A stretch of 64,000 nt of DNA from Gammaproteobacteria bacterium (GTDB lineage Bacteria; Pseudomonadota; Gammaproteobacteria; Pseudomonadales; Pseudohongiellaceae). Of the stretch, positions 54,408-64,000 are shown one piece after another. Every line of letters starts with the position of its first letter. Position 1 is the first letter of the stretch. The notes under the pieces were generated by a model, which had not been told where the DNA came from, did no database searches, and was given only the letters and a program-made list of their open reading frames with translations. Location: positions 1-64,000 of the forward strand of contig JAGYKB010000003.1 of the NCBI GenBank assembly GCA_018401885.1, written 5' to 3'. Position numbers and translations under genes: made by a program.

Positions 54408-55547
54408 ATGCTGATAGGTGTCCCCAAGGAAATAAAGAACCACGAGTATCGCATCGGTCTAACCCCTGCGGGCGTTCGCGAACTTGTTAGCGCGGGGCAT
54501 AACGTGCTTGTCGAGACACAGGGTGGCTCCGCTATCGGCCTGACCGATGCGCAGTATGCCGACGCTGGCGCTGAGGTTGTCGCAACTGCCGCCGAGATAT
54601 TCGAGCGCGCCGAATTGGTCGTAAAGGTAAAAGAGCCGCAGCCGAGCGAGTGTAAGCAGCTTCGAGCAAACCAGACGCTGTTCACTTACTTGCACCTTGC
54701 GCCAGACCCCGAGCAGACCAAATTACTCCTCGCCTCGGGTGCAACCTGTATCGCTTACGAAACGGTAACCGGTATAAATAATTCGCTGCCCCTGCTCGCG
54801 CCAATGAGCGAGGTAGCTGGCAGGATGTCTATTCAGGAAGCGGCGCTTTGTCTGGAGAAATCGAAAGGCGGCAGCGGTGTGCTCCTCGGAGGCGTACCGG
54901 GTGTGGAGGCGGGTAAGGTTGTTGTACTCGGCGGTGGCGTGGTTGGTCTGAATGCCGCCCGCATGGCACTAGGCCTCGGCGCCGACGTCACGATATTGGA
55001 TCGGTCGCTGCCACGGCTGCGACAAATAGATGAGCTGTTCGACGGGCGGATTAAAACGCTCTACTCTACCACCGAGGCGATCGAGACCCAGCTTAGAACG
55101 GCTGATGCAGTCATTGGCGCGGTGCTAGTCCCGGGCGCTTCTGCGCCTAAACTAGTGACCCGAGATATGCTGGGGGTTATGAAGCCCGGCTCGGTGCTCG
55201 TGGATGTGGCAATCGATCAAGGCGGCTGTTTCGAAACGAGCCGCGCCACAACGCATCAGGATCCCACCTATGTGGTCGATGGAATCATTCATTATTGTGT
55301 GGCGAATATGCCAGGTGGCGTAGCCCGCACGTCGACGTTCGCGCTAACCAATGCCACGCTGCCCTTTGTGATGAGTCTCGCGAACAAAGGCGCAGAGGAG
55401 GCTCTGCGCAGTGACGCACATCTGCTCAATGGCCTCAACGTTTACCGCGGCGTGCTCACCGTGCGGGCCGTCGCCGAAGCGCAGGAGCTCAGCTTCGTTG
55501 AGCCTGCAGAAGCGCTTCAGTACGGTGGATTGCAAGTTAGCGCGTAG
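54408..55547 (+). CDS. ald: Alanine dehydrogenase
   Basis: Ald interconverts L-alanine and pyruvate plus ammonia with NAD. The 379-residue protein starts [20 protein letters not shown], with the substrate-binding KVKEPQPSE and catalytic-His region ([12 protein letters not shown]). The NAD motif [13 protein letters not shown] and [15 protein letters not shown] follow. ATG 54408 after TGAGGAG is chosen over an upstream in-frame start at 54393. The 3' end overlaps the convergent DUF885 gene by 11 bp. Regulation by the divergent Lrp-type protein, with alanine as effector, is likely. Confidence 0.96.
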   Translation: MLIGVPKEIKNHEYRIGLTPAGVRELVSAGHNVLVETQGGSAIGLTDAQYADAGAEVVATAAEIFERAELVVKVKEPQPSECKQLRANQTLFTYLHLAPDPEQTKLLLASGATCIAYETVTGINNSLPLLAPMSEVAGRMSIQEAALCLEKSKGGSGVLLGGVPGVEAGKVVVLGGGVVGLNAARMALGLGADVTILDRSLPRLRQIDELFDGRIKTLYSTTEAIETQLRTADAVIGAVLVPGASAPKLVTRDMLGVMKPGSVLVDVAIDQGGCFETSRATTHQDPTYVVDGIIHYCVANMPGGVARTSTFALTNATLPFVMSLANKGAEEALRSDAHLLNGLNVYRGVLTVRAVAEAQELSFVEPAEALQYGGLQVSA

Positions 55548-57426
55548 CCTCGATCCATGCATCGATTTTGGCTTCGAGCATGCCCATGGGTAGCTGGCCA
55601 GAACCTAAGATTTGATCATGGAAATCGCGGATATCGAAGTTCTCCCCCAAGGCCGCCTCGGCCTTGGCGCGGAGTGTTTGTATGCGCAGCATGCCAATCT
55701 TATAGGCGGTAGCCTGCCCCGGATTATTAAAATAGCGGCGTATCTCTGATCGCACCGAGGGCTCAGGTCGCGGCGAATTGGTGAGTGCGTATTGAACCGC
55801 CTCATCTTGAGTCCAGCGCTTCGCGTGTATCCCCGTGTCTACGACTAAACGCACCGCGCGCCAAATCTCGCCTGACAGTCGGCCGAAATCTGCATAGGGG
55901 TCTGCATACCCCCCCATCTCCTTACCAAGTCCTTCGGCGTAAAGCCCCCAGCCCTCGCTAAACGCGGTATATCCTTTATTGGCTCGGAAGGCGGGAAGCT
56001 CTTCGAGCTCCTGCTGGATCGAGATCTGCATATGATGCCCCGGGACGCCTTCGTGATAGGCCAGATTCTCAAGGCGATGTTTAGACGCGGCGCGCATATC
56101 CGACAAATGGACATAAAACGTACCCGGGCGCGAGCCGTCCTTAGTTCCGCGTGCATAGTGTGCAGCGCCGCCGTCCTGTTCGCGGAAGGGTTCAACGCGC
56201 CGAACCTGCAAACCCGCCTTGGGTAGAATGCCGAAGAACTCGGGGAGCTTTTCGTAGGTGGCGGCCAGGATTGCATCGGCATCGGCGATGTAGGCGGCTC
56301 GGCCTTCGTCCGTATTAGGGTGATAGAAACGGTCGTCGTTACGGATGAAGGTAAAGAAGTCCTGTAGCGACCCTTCAAAACCTACGCGCGCTTTGATCGC
56401 TTCCATTTCTGATTGGATGCGAGCGACTTCGCTGATGCCTGTGTCAAAAATTTCGTCCGCAGTAAGAGGCAGTGTTGTCATGCGTTCGAGGCGCTGCTGA
56501 TAATACGCCTCGCCATCGGGCAATGACCAAGAACCTTGGGCAACGTCTGAAACATTCGCAAGGTCGGCGGTGAGCCATGCGCTAATCTCTGCATATGCGG
56601 GCTGCATATTGTCCAAAATCGCGGTGCGTGCCTGTTCAAGGAGAGCGTCGGCGCGCGCTTGGTCTAGGGCCCCCGCAGCGACCAGTGCGCTGAATTTATC
56701 GGTGATGTCGTCCCAGAGTGCTGAACTGCCGCTGTCGTTAAAAGGCTCTCCGGTAGTTATCCGTTCGATCTCGCTCAGCGCCTGCTGATAATCGAAATAC
56801 GGCGGACGTATGCCATCCTCCGCGGCGAGCTGTGCGCGTGAGAGGTATTGCAGCAGGTAGCGGCCGCTCTGCTCTAGTCGGGAAATATAGTCGAGCGCAT
56901 CCTGCTCTGTGTCTACAACGTGATAGTTGATCAGGCTGTTAGGTAGAGAGGCTTGAGGGCCATTGCGGCCAAAGATAAAGCCATGGCGCCGAAACGGAAC
57001 CGACTGCTCGGCTTGAGTGAGCTGATACACCCAGAGATCAAAAGAGCGTTTCGCCTCGTCTCCGAGCTGCGCGTAGTCGAATTCGCGTCGAAGCCGCGCA
57101 ACAGAATCTCTACGCCACGCAAGCTGCGCATCGCTCGCGGCCTCGGAGACATCGTCCAGCTCTCCGTGGGCACTCTTATCGCCAAGGCGAGACTTCGCGA
57201 GCGGCGAGAAATCGAGCTCTCGAGCGTATTCGGCATCAAGCCATGCGGTAAGCCGCTGCGATTCGCTTGTCGCAAGCGTCGTCGCAGGCAACGCTGACGC
57301 AACCGTTGCTGAAGTGTCTGCGGGCCCGCAGCCCCCCAAGCCAAAGCAGCTAACAAGTGTAAGTAACGCAAGGGTAAAACGACAAAGCGGAGATGTCTCG
57401 ACGATTGATGAGTTATGTAAAGGCAT
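55537..57426 (-). CDS. DUF885 family lipoprotein (second copy)
   Basis: The 629-residue protein is a paralogue of the one at 15542-17410. It has a lipoprotein signal (FGLGGC), the DUF885 motif YHEGVPGHHMQ, EGWGLYAEGLGKEMGG and TGIHAKRWT, at matching positions. Segments such as RRHGFIFGRNGPQASLPNSLINYH and SQIQSEMEAIKARVGFEGSLQDFFTF (quoted in part) are shared nearly word for word between the copies. Predicted to be an envelope hydrolase, substrate unknown. Confidence 0.88.
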   Translation of the reverse strand: MPLHNSSIVETSPLCRFTLALLTLVSCFGLGGCGPADTSATVASALPATTLATSESQRLTAWLDAEYARELDFSPLAKSRLGDKSAHGELDDVSEAASDAQLAWRRDSVARLRREFDYAQLGDEAKRSFDLWVYQLTQAEQSVPFRRHGFIFGRNGPQASLPNSLINYHVVDTEQDALDYISRLEQSGRYLLQYLSRAQLAAEDGIRPPYFDYQQALSEIERITTGEPFNDSGSSALWDDITDKFSALVAAGALDQARADALLEQARTAILDNMQPAYAEISAWLTADLANVSDVAQGSWSLPDGEAYYQQRLERMTTLPLTADEIFDTGISEVARIQSEMEAIKARVGFEGSLQDFFTFIRNDDRFYHPNTDEGRAAYIADADAILAATYEKLPEFFGILPKAGLQVRRVEPFREQDGGAAHYARGTKDGSRPGTFYVHLSDMRAASKHRLENLAYHEGVPGHHMQISIQQELEELPAFRANKGYTAFSEGWGLYAEGLGKEMGGYADPYADFGRLSGEIWRAVRLVVDTGIHAKRWTQDEAVQYALTNSPRPEPSVRSEIRRYFNNPGQATAYKIGMLRIQTLRAKAEAALGENFDIRDFHDQILGSGQLPMGMLEAKIDAWIEATR

Positions 57427-57644
57427 TGATTTCAGTCCTTATTCGCTTGTGTTGGTGCGCGCGTTCTCGCCTACGAACTGAAGCGAGTCTAAGGTGTGGA
57501 ATAGAAAGACAGCAACCGCGCACGTTTGCAGGATAGAAGCAAACCAAGGACGTGTCCATGAGCCAAGTTTGGGCGTTGCTTTGTGGATTAACCCCTCCGC
57601 CTATTGCATAATCTCGGCCCCGCCGTTCAAATGGATTTCACCTT

Positions 57645-58565
57645 ATGTGGTTTAAGAATCTTCGCTTTTATACCTTTGCGAAACCCCTCGCTCAATCGTT
57701 CGAAGAAATCGAAACGGCGCTCGCCGACAAACCATTCGAGCCCTGCGGATCCATGGAAAAGGCACGATTGGGCTGGGTAAGCCCGCTAGGGCGCGAAGGC
57801 GAAATGTTAAGCCACGTGCAAGGACCTTACCTGATGCTCTGCTCGCAAAAGCAAGAACGCTTGCTGCCTGCATCTGTAGTAAACGAGGCCACCGAGGAGA
57901 AGGTTGCCGAGCTCGAAGAGCGTCAGGGACGCAAGATCTACCGAAAGGAAAAGCGTCAGATTCGCGACGATATTTTCGTGACTCTCTTGCCCCGAGCATT
58001 CACTCGCAATCAGCAAACTTTTGCCTATTTGTCGCTCGCCGACAACATGCTCATCGTGAATTCGAGCAGTGCGCCTAAAGCCGAAGAGCTCATCACCCTC
58101 CTGCGCGATACGCTTGGGTCGCTTCCGGTCGAGATACCTTCGACCAATCGCGCGCCGGCAGATGTGATGACTCGTTGGCTTCGTGAGCAGCACGGCAGCG
58201 ACAATTTTGTGATCGATGAAGAATGCGAACTGTTTAATCCCATCGACGGCGGCAACGTCGTGCGCTGCAAGGGCCAGGACTTATTTAGCGAAGAGATACA
58301 GGCACACCTCGGAGCAGGCAAACAGGTTAAAAATCTCGGCGTGACATGGAATAGCGTGGTTAGCTGCGTCTTGTCCGAAGACCTTTCGATAAAGCGCGTA
58401 AAGTTCGTTGGCATGAACGAAGAGCGCGATCAGGGTGACGCCGAAACGGCTGCCGAAAAATTCGATCAGGAATTTGCGGTGATGACGCTCCAGCTCACAG
58501 ACTTCTTCAAAGACTATTTCGCTGCCTTTGGTGGACTAGAACAAAGCAACGGCGCGAGCAATTAG
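57645..58565 (+). CDS. rdgC: Recombination-associated protein RdgC
   Basis: RdgC is a ring-shaped DNA-binding protein that modulates RecA. The 306-residue protein starts MWFKNLRFYTFAKPL and shows GWVSPLG, LLCSQKQERLLPASVVNEA (quoted in part), GRKIYRKEKRQIRDDIFVTLLPRAF and MTRWLREQHGSDNFVIDEECEL (quoted in part), the standard RdgC order. Length is typical. It is followed by tex at 47 bp. Confidence 0.95.
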   Translation: MWFKNLRFYTFAKPLAQSFEEIETALADKPFEPCGSMEKARLGWVSPLGREGEMLSHVQGPYLMLCSQKQERLLPASVVNEATEEKVAELEERQGRKIYRKEKRQIRDDIFVTLLPRAFTRNQQTFAYLSLADNMLIVNSSSAPKAEELITLLRDTLGSLPVEIPSTNRAPADVMTRWLREQHGSDNFVIDEECELFNPIDGGNVVRCKGQDLFSEEIQAHLGAGKQVKNLGVTWNSVVSCVLSEDLSIKRVKFVGMNEERDQGDAETAAEKFDQEFAVMTLQLTDFFKDYFAAFGGLEQSNGASN

Positions 58566-58612
58566 TCGGCGTGAGCAATTAAACAGCGTAAGCAGTAGGA
58601 ATCCCCGCTTCA

Positions 58613-60946
58613 ATGGATATCAATAACAAAATTGCCGAGGAACTCGGCGTGATGGTGCAGCAGGTTGCTGCAACGATAGCTCTCCTCGATGAGGGTTCGA
58701 CGGTTCCCTTTATCTCGCGCTATCGCAAAGAAGCAACGGGTGGTCTCGATGACCTGCAGTTGCGAGACCTCGAAGTACGCCTGCGGTATTTGCGAGAACT
58801 TCAAGAGCGTAAGCAGGCGATTGTTGCGAGTATTACCGAGCAGGGCAAACTCACGCCTGAACTCGAGCAGAAAATCACTGCCGCTGAAACAAAATCGATT
58901 CTCGAAGATCTCTATCTCCCTTACAAAAAGAAGCGCCGCACTAAGGCAATGATTGCGATTGAGGCGGGCATCGAACCTCTAGCGGATAAACTCTTAGAGG
59001 ATCCGACACTTGATCCCGAAAAAGAAGCGGCGGCGTTTGTCGATGCCGAAGCAGGATTTGCAACCCCAAAAGAAGTGCTGGACGGCGCGAAGCAAATCCT
59101 GATGGAACGTTTCGCCGAGCACCCGGAGCTTAGCGGAAGTCTCCGCAACTATCTCTGGGAGGAGGGCGTGTTGCAATCGCGTGTGGTCGAAGGTAAAGAA
59201 AGCGATGCGGCGAAATTCCGCGATTATTTTGACTACGATGAGCCGCTAAAACGCGTGCCCTCGCACCGCGCACTCGCCATCTTTCGCGGCCGCAAGGAAA
59301 CCTTTCTGCAAGTGGCTATCGCCACCCCCGCGGCAGTAGCTAATGCCGATAAGACGCGTGCTGATATTGTACCCGAACGTGCAGAGCTCATGATTGCTAA
59401 CACGTTCGGTATTGCCGACAAGGGCAGGGCGGCGGATCGCTGGCTCGCAGAAGTGGTGAAATGGACATGGAAAATAAAACTTCTCACGCGCTTAGAGTTA
59501 GACCTTTTAGGTCAGCTCCGCGACAGCGCCGAGGAAGAAGCCATTCGAGTATTTGCCGAGAACATGAAAGCCATTCTGCTGGCCTCCCCTGCAGGCAGCA
59601 AAGTGACTATGGGGCTCGATCCCGGTCTGCGTACCGGCGTTAAAGTGTCGCTTGTCGATGCGACAGGCAAGTATCTAGAGGACACGGCGATATACCCCCA
59701 CGCACCGAAGAACCAATGGGATCAATCGATCGCAACACTCGCCGCGTTATGCGAGAAGCATAATGTAGAGTTGATCGCGATAGGTAACGGAACCGCGTCA
59801 CGTGAAACAGACAAGCTCGCGAGTGAACTTCTAAAGAGGCATCCGGAGCTGCGCGCGCAGAAAGCAATGGTGAGCGAGGCGGGGGCATCGGTGTATTCCG
59901 CAAGCGATACAGCCCGCGAAGAATTTCCAGACTTAGATGTCACCGTGCGCGGTGCAATTTCGATTGCACGACGCCTGCAAGACCCGCTTGCTGAGTTGGT
60001 GAAGATTGAGCCCAAATCGATTGGCGTGGGTCAGTATCAGCATGACGTCAGCCAGATAAAGTTAGGACATTCATTAGACGCCGTCGTCGAAGACTGTGTG
60101 AACGCAGTGGGGGTGGATGTGAATATGGCCTCTGCAGCACTGCTAAGGCGTGTAGCGGGACTCAGCACCTCTATCGCAACTAACATTGTCGCCTACCGCA
60201 ATAGCAACGGTGCGTTCAAAACGCGTGCCGATCTTAAGGCGGTACCACGGTTTGGCGAGAAAAGCTTCGAGCAGGCAGCAGGGTTTCTGCGAATTGTCGA
60301 TGGTGAGAATCCACTGGACGCGTCGGCTGTGCATCCCGAATCGTATTCGGTTGTCGAAAAAATAGGCTCGGCAGGGAAAAAATCGGTCAATGATTTGATT
60401 GGTAATGTGAGCTATTTGAAGTCGCTGGATCCGAAAGTGTTTGTCGATGAGCGTTTCGGCTTGCCGACAGTGACCGACATTCTTGCCGAGCTTGAGAAGC
60501 CCGGTCGAGATCCGCGGCCAGTATTCAAAACCGCAGACTTCAAAGACGGCGTCGAAAAAGTGTCTGATCTCGAAGTGGGTATGACACTCGAAGGTGTCGT
60601 CACCAATGTGACTAACTTTGGTGCTTTTGTTGATATTGGCGTTCACCAAGATGGATTGGTGCATATCTCGGCGCTGTCCTATAGCTTTGTCAAAGATCCT
60701 CATACTGTTGTTAAGACCGGCGACGTAGTAAAGGTCAAGGTGATGGAGGTTGACGTGAAGCGGCAAAGGATCGGCTTGTCGATGCGCCTGGATGACGATC
60801 CAGCGACACGCCAGGCCGAGTCTGCAAGCCGAGGGCGTAGCGATGCTGCTCGGAATAGCAATCGACAGCAGCCACAGCAGCGCTCGAGTGCGCCAGTGAA
60901 GACCGGCACTTTAGGCGATCTGTTAAAAGGTGCGATGGAAAGGTAA
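58613..60946 (+). CDS. tex: Transcription accessory protein Tex
   Basis: A 777-residue nucleic-acid-binding protein. It has the N-terminal helical domain (about 1-200), the YqgF/RNase H-like domain with [17 protein letters not shown], the helix-hairpin-helix motif region ([19 protein letters not shown] and following), and a C-terminal S1 domain ([23 protein letters not shown], about residues 655-725, quoted in part). A Gln/Ser-rich tail ends it. The length fits Tex, which binds RNA and influences transcription. Confidence 0.97.
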   Translation: MDINNKIAEELGVMVQQVAATIALLDEGSTVPFISRYRKEATGGLDDLQLRDLEVRLRYLRELQERKQAIVASITEQGKLTPELEQKITAAETKSILEDLYLPYKKKRRTKAMIAIEAGIEPLADKLLEDPTLDPEKEAAAFVDAEAGFATPKEVLDGAKQILMERFAEHPELSGSLRNYLWEEGVLQSRVVEGKESDAAKFRDYFDYDEPLKRVPSHRALAIFRGRKETFLQVAIATPAAVANADKTRADIVPERAELMIANTFGIADKGRAADRWLAEVVKWTWKIKLLTRLELDLLGQLRDSAEEEAIRVFAENMKAILLASPAGSKVTMGLDPGLRTGVKVSLVDATGKYLEDTAIYPHAPKNQWDQSIATLAALCEKHNVELIAIGNGTASRETDKLASELLKRHPELRAQKAMVSEAGASVYSASDTAREEFPDLDVTVRGAISIARRLQDPLAELVKIEPKSIGVGQYQHDVSQIKLGHSLDAVVEDCVNAVGVDVNMASAALLRRVAGLSTSIATNIVAYRNSNGAFKTRADLKAVPRFGEKSFEQAAGFLRIVDGENPLDASAVHPESYSVVEKIGSAGKKSVNDLIGNVSYLKSLDPKVFVDERFGLPTVTDILAELEKPGRDPRPVFKTADFKDGVEKVSDLEVGMTLEGVVTNVTNFGAFVDIGVHQDGLVHISALSYSFVKDPHTVVKTGDVVKVKVMEVDVKRQRIGLSMRLDDDPATRQAESASRGRSDAARNSNRQQPQQRSSAPVKTGTLGDLLKGAMER

Positions 60947-60951
60947 CACTA

Positions 60952-61503
60952 ATGGCACTTAAACCAACGATCTATAAAATGAAGCTAGCTCTAACGGACC
61001 TTGACCGAGAGGTCTATGAGAACCTTAGCCTCACTGTGGCGTGTCATCCATCGGAGACGCTCGAGCGCATGATGGTTCGCGTGCTTGCTTACTGCCTCAA
61101 CTCCTGCGAAGGGCTCGAGCTGTGTAAAGGACTGAGCGATACCGAGGAGGCCGACCTCTGGGCTCATTCACTCGATGGTTCTCTCGCGCTTTGGATCGAC
61201 GTCGGAGAACCAACGATAGAGCGCATAAAAAAAGTATCCCGTCTCGCGCCAGATGTTCGTCTTTATAGCTTCAATTCCAAGTCGCCGACCTGGTGGGAAC
61301 TGTCTTCTCCCGACATTACTAAACTACCCATCAGCGTTTTTCGCCTCGATTGGGCAGGTGTGCAAGCTCTCGCAAAGATGGTTGAGCGCACGATGGAGTT
61401 CTCGATTACCGTCAGCGAAAACAGTTTGTTCGTCTCGACGCCAGCCGGCGACTGTGAGCTTCATTTGGAGCAGCTGCAAGATGGCTCAACCTCAAGACGA
61501 TAG
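60952..61503 (+). CDS. yaeQ: YaeQ family protein
   Basis: The 183-residue protein starts MALKPTIYKMKLALTDLDREVYENLSLTVACHPSETLERMMVRVLAYCL (quoted in part) and includes LWIDVGEPTIERIKKVSR. These are characteristic of YaeQ, which has a nuclease-like (PD-(D/E)xK) fold but no confirmed activity. It begins 5 bp after tex and is probably co-transcribed with it. Confidence 0.93.
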   Translation: MALKPTIYKMKLALTDLDREVYENLSLTVACHPSETLERMMVRVLAYCLNSCEGLELCKGLSDTEEADLWAHSLDGSLALWIDVGEPTIERIKKVSRLAPDVRLYSFNSKSPTWWELSSPDITKLPISVFRLDWAGVQALAKMVERTMEFSITVSENSLFVSTPAGDCELHLEQLQDGSTSRR

Positions 61504-61888
61504 GTTTGGCTGTTAGTCATTCGAACTCGAATTACTTCTTTAACCCTGCCACACCCCTAGCCAACAAGTTAGAACGTTGGCTGTCCCATAGGACTCTTAG
61601 ACCACAAACCTTCCCGCTTTTTGCCTTAAAAAATACTTTCTGAATCGACTAAAAAATTCTTGTGGAAGATGCCACATAGGCAGTATAAAGCGCGCGTTGA
61701 AACACGTGGTCGTGCTAGCACGCACCGAACTCAGCGCGCTGTTCTTGGGATAAGTGTCTATGCAGTATCAGGCACTTGTTTTGGCAATGTGGAATAACCA
61801 CATGATTTGGGTTCTCGGCAGTAGTCGCCTTATTAGAGAAACAGGCTTCGATTGTCCGCGACCGGTCGTTATTTGGAGAAAATTAACG
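61504..61888. other. Intergenic region upstream of the SET gene
   Basis: About 385 bp without a supported gene. It contains an inverted repeat GCCAAC/GTTGGC at 61560-61581 with a 10-nt loop and no T-tract. An open frame continuous with the SET gene extends back to a GTG at 61754, but its residues do not look like part of the domain. Confidence 0.5.
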
Positions 61889-62359
61889 ATGCTCTATCCT
61901 GCTAGCTTTGGGGACAATCCCCTTTACCCAAAAGACACAGACTTCCGTGTGATCCGTAAGGACGACACAAATGGTTTCGGCGTAATCTCACTAAGGTCGT
62001 TTAAACGCGGAGAAATTGTTGCCGCTATGGCAGGTGAGAGAGTCTCTGATATTCGTCAACACACTCTGCAGATCGATGATAATACGCATCTGCACGATAC
62101 CTATTTTTCGGGCTATTTCTTACATTCTTGTTCGCCAAATATTTCGTTAGATATGCGAAATATGCTGATCACAGCGGTAAAAGATATTGCTGCCAACAGT
62201 TACTTAACGATGGACTATGCGGAAACCGAGCAGGTTTTGTTTAGACAGTTTGCCTGCGCCTGCGGAAGTGAAAACTGCCGCGGTTGGATAACCGGCAACC
62301 AAGAAATCCACCCTGGTTTCATCCAGGAAGCTATTGCGTGCGGACCCGACGCTGCTTAG
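61889..62359 (+). CDS. SET domain protein
   Basis: A 156-residue protein of the SET lysine methyltransferase fold. The N-terminal SET segment is NGFGVISLRSFKRGEIVAAM, the conserved core is YFLHSCSPNISLD (NHSxxPN-like), then YLTMDYAE, and a post-SET-like cluster CACGSENCRGWITG with three Cys. Bacterial SET proteins methylate lysines or act as enzymes on small molecules. The ATG at 61889 follows GGAG and is preferred to GTG 61754, which would add 45 residues. It precedes a PLP decarboxylase-like gene. Confidence 0.85.
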   Translation: MLYPASFGDNPLYPKDTDFRVIRKDDTNGFGVISLRSFKRGEIVAAMAGERVSDIRQHTLQIDDNTHLHDTYFSGYFLHSCSPNISLDMRNMLITAVKDIAANSYLTMDYAETEQVLFRQFACACGSENCRGWITGNQEIHPGFIQEAIACGPDAA

Positions 62360-62397
62360 CGCAAAGAAAAACGAAACAGCAAAAAATACAGACACTG

Positions 62398-62429
62398 CAG
62401 CGCCGAGTCAGTCTCGAGCGCTGTTTTTT
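62398..62429 (+). terminator. Intrinsic terminator after the SET gene
   Basis: CAGCGCCGAG (62398-62407) pairs with CTCGAGCGCTG (62413-62423) with a bulged A, followed by six T. It lies 38 bp after the SET stop and 44 bp before the next start, so the next gene has its own promoter or depends on readthrough. Confidence 0.9.
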
Positions 62430-62473
62430 GCGTCTGTAGAGATTTTCAATACTATCCGAAAGGAATACCAAAG

Positions 62474-63724
62474 ATGATGAATGCCGAAGAATCGCAGCGC
62501 TGGTGGCAACGAGACGACCTTGCCTATCGCGGTGAAGAGTTGTTTTTTGCTGGCTTCGCAGTGTCAATGCTTGCGAAACGTTTCGGTTCTCCTGCATTTG
62601 TCTATTCTTTCGCGCGCGTCCATGAAAACCTCGAGCGCATTCACGCCGCACTTCGCGATGCGGAGCTACCTGCCGGCTACACGTTGCTCTATGCGATGAA
62701 GGCGAATCGGTTTGCGCCATTGCTCACGAGTCTTCAGCATACAGGGCTGTGCGGAATTGACGCCTGTTCTCCGCGCGAGGTCGAGCATGCTGTGAGCTGC
62801 GGCTTCAGTCCGGATAAGATTTCGTTTACCGCAGGAAGTCTTTCGAGACGAGACGTCGACGCACTTGCGTGTTTCGATGGCCTTTTTGTGGACTGCGATT
62901 CGCTTCATGCGATTAAAACTTGGGGTGAGATTAAACCTGGTTCGTCGATCGGCATCCGTGTTAATCCTGGTATTGGCGTTAGCCGCGCCGACAACGACAA
63001 ACTTCAGTATGCTGGTGTCGCAGCCACGAAATTTGGAATTTACGAAGAGCAACTAGAGGAGGCCCTGAGCCTAGCGGCCCACTACAGTCTCAAGATCACG
63101 AAGATTCACTTCCACACCGGCTGCGGATATCTAACTGCTGAGTTGCCACAGTGGGATAGAGTGTTGGGCGCTTGCTTAGAAAGATTCGTCGATCGGTGCC
63201 CGGACGTTACCACAGTTAATGTTGGTGGAGGCCTCGGCGTACCTCACGTTGCTAGCGACGGGGTTTTAGATCTTGCGGCATGGAGTCGTGTGCTTAACAA
63301 GCACTTTGGTCATCGTCAATTCAAAGTCGAACTCGAACCCGGTGAATACTTGCTTAAAGACGCCGGCATTTTGATCCTAGGAAAAACATTTGAAGAGACC
63401 AAACAGAAGTCACGGTTTGTTGGTGTTGACGCGGGATTCAACATTGCGCCGGAGCCTGCTTATTACAATCTTCCTTTTCAACCACTCGCACCGATCTGTA
63501 GAGGCGAGCTTAGGCAGGTGACAGTGGTAGGTAATATCAACGAAGCGTTAGATGTGTGGTACCGCGATGCCTGGCTGCCTGAACTGAGCGAGCAAGATTA
63601 TTTGGTGCTGATAAATGCCGGCGCCTACTCAGCATCCATGGCGTCTAATCACTGTATGCGCGGTGACGGTAATTCGCTCGTCCGTGAATTTCTGATACCG
63701 GATTCGAATAAGCCGTCTCTCTGA
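62474..63724 (+). CDS. Diaminopimelate/ornithine decarboxylase-like PLP protein with divergent active site
   Basis: The 416-residue protein has the alanine-racemase-type barrel of group IV decarboxylases: PLP lysine in LLYAMKANRFAPL (about residue 76), the HFHTGCGY segment, the glycine loop NVGGGLGVPH, and a C-terminal GAYSASMASNH. Two key motifs differ from classical enzymes: EPGR is EPGEY, and the CESxD motif reads VVGNINEALD without the Cys. Substrate specificity must therefore differ from DAP or ornithine decarboxylase, or the enzyme uses another reaction. It lies between a SET gene and an acetyltransferase-like gene. The ATG at 62474 is followed by another at 62477. Confidence 0.85.
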   Translation: MMNAEESQRWWQRDDLAYRGEELFFAGFAVSMLAKRFGSPAFVYSFARVHENLERIHAALRDAELPAGYTLLYAMKANRFAPLLTSLQHTGLCGIDACSPREVEHAVSCGFSPDKISFTAGSLSRRDVDALACFDGLFVDCDSLHAIKTWGEIKPGSSIGIRVNPGIGVSRADNDKLQYAGVAATKFGIYEEQLEEALSLAAHYSLKITKIHFHTGCGYLTAELPQWDRVLGACLERFVDRCPDVTTVNVGGGLGVPHVASDGVLDLAAWSRVLNKHFGHRQFKVELEPGEYLLKDAGILILGKTFEETKQKSRFVGVDAGFNIAPEPAYYNLPFQPLAPICRGELRQVTVVGNINEALDVWYRDAWLPELSEQDYLVLINAGAYSASMASNHCMRGDGNSLVREFLIPDSNKPSL

Positions 63725-63797
63725 GTGGCTTTTCGATCATAGAGATTCGTTTGTGCCAGAATCTGCTATTCTCGGGGAGATTAGTCGGAGGAATACA

Positions 63798-64000
63798 ATG
63801 GACAACGAACTCTTTGTAAAGCGCATTACGCTTAAGGCGAATCTTGAGAAACTTGCGGGCAAGATAAATGCTGCGCAATGGGATGAAGGCAATGCGTTGC
63901 CTGACGGGGAGTATACCGCTGACTCTCTTGAGTGGTATTTGCGAGGGGACGGAAATTTCTTCTTTGCCTGTTTCATCGGATCAGACCTCGCTGGCATGGC
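63798..64000 (+). CDS. Possible GNAT-type protein (partial, runs off the window)
   Basis: A reading frame with RBS GGAGGA starts at ATG 63798 and is open to the end (67 codons). It begins MDNELFVKRITLKANLEKLAG and contains LEWYLRGDGNFFFACFIGSDLAGMA (quoted in part), a pattern like the beta4 segment of GNAT acetyltransferases (FFACFIGSDLAG). The acetyl-CoA-binding motif would lie beyond the window, so the call is tentative. Confidence 0.55.
   Translation, partial: MDNELFVKRITLKANLEKLAGKINAAQWDEGNALPDGEYTADSLEWYLRGDGNFFFACFIGSDLAGM

Noticed and set aside
60143-60766. 207-residue reverse-strand frame in tex
   Set aside because: It is fully inside the tex coding region (helix-hairpin-helix and S1 domains) and has no recognisable family features.

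Overview
The window is a chromosomal segment of a gammaproteobacterium. The order hemC-hemD-hemX-hemY, then ubiD-rho-trxA and hemB on the other strand, recalls Pseudomonas-type genomes, and HslR/YrfG, RdgC, YaeQ, Tex and proteobacterial GshA are typical of the class. Base composition looks near half G+C. The sulfatases, short-Q-loop bd oxidase, sulfide oxidation genes, halohydrin-dehalogenase-like gene and mesaconyl-CoA-type transferase suggest a marine heterotroph, perhaps Cellvibrionales/Halieaceae-like; that placement is inference. No rRNA, tRNA, insertion sequence, prophage or CRISPR array was seen.

Layout. 1-15.4 kb: housekeeping (heme synthesis, UbiD, Rho, thioredoxin, HemB, a VTT-flavoprotein fusion, DsbB, GshA, HslR, YrfG-like phosphatase, CysQ). 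15.5-19 kb: a DUF885 lipoprotein, a serine hydrolase whose SxxK lysine is replaced by Arg, and a broken histidine-kinase fragment. 19-23.8 kb: an acyl-CoA dehydrogenase with a long N-terminal extension, a CaiB-family protein closely resembling mesaconyl-C1-CoA:C4-CoA transferase, and an acyl-CoA ligase, possibly a methylsuccinate/mesaconate route. 23.8-25.4 kb, reverse strand: a two-gene unit of a DsbA/FrnE-like protein with an in-frame TGA at the first position of its CxxC motif (candidate selenoprotein) and an SDR carrying the halohydrin dehalogenase motifs, with a perfect FNR-type box upstream. 25.4-29.9 kb: TPR protein, M28 peptidase, sirtuin. 29.9-43.3 kb: alkylsulfatase, arylsulfatase, a complete sugar ABC importer, two TIM-barrel isomerases, a Gfo/Idh/MocA dehydrogenase, a Tat-exported small subunit with a GMC oxidoreductase, and DUF2834/DUF2256 proteins. 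This reads as uptake and oxidation of a (possibly sulfated) glycoside or cyclitol.

43.2-52.8 kb: a sulfane-sulfur module. On the reverse strand a possible small membrane peptide, cydA, cydB, persulfide dioxygenase, a DUF442-sulfide:quinone oxidoreductase fusion and a SulP transporter follow a -24/-12 promoter. A FisR-type sigma-54 activator with three sensor-like cysteines is divergent, and a 35-bp dyad lies between. About 0.7 kb past fisR, a second near-perfect -24/-12 promoter is followed about 125 nt later by a strong terminator, which predicts a sigma-54-dependent small RNA. 53-64 kb: 2OG-Fe oxygenase, Lrp-type regulator with divergent alanine dehydrogenase, a second DUF885 protein, RdgC, Tex, YaeQ, a SET protein, a divergent PLP decarboxylase-like protein and the start of a possible acetyltransferase.

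All calls come from reading the sequence and remembered family features; no searches were run.
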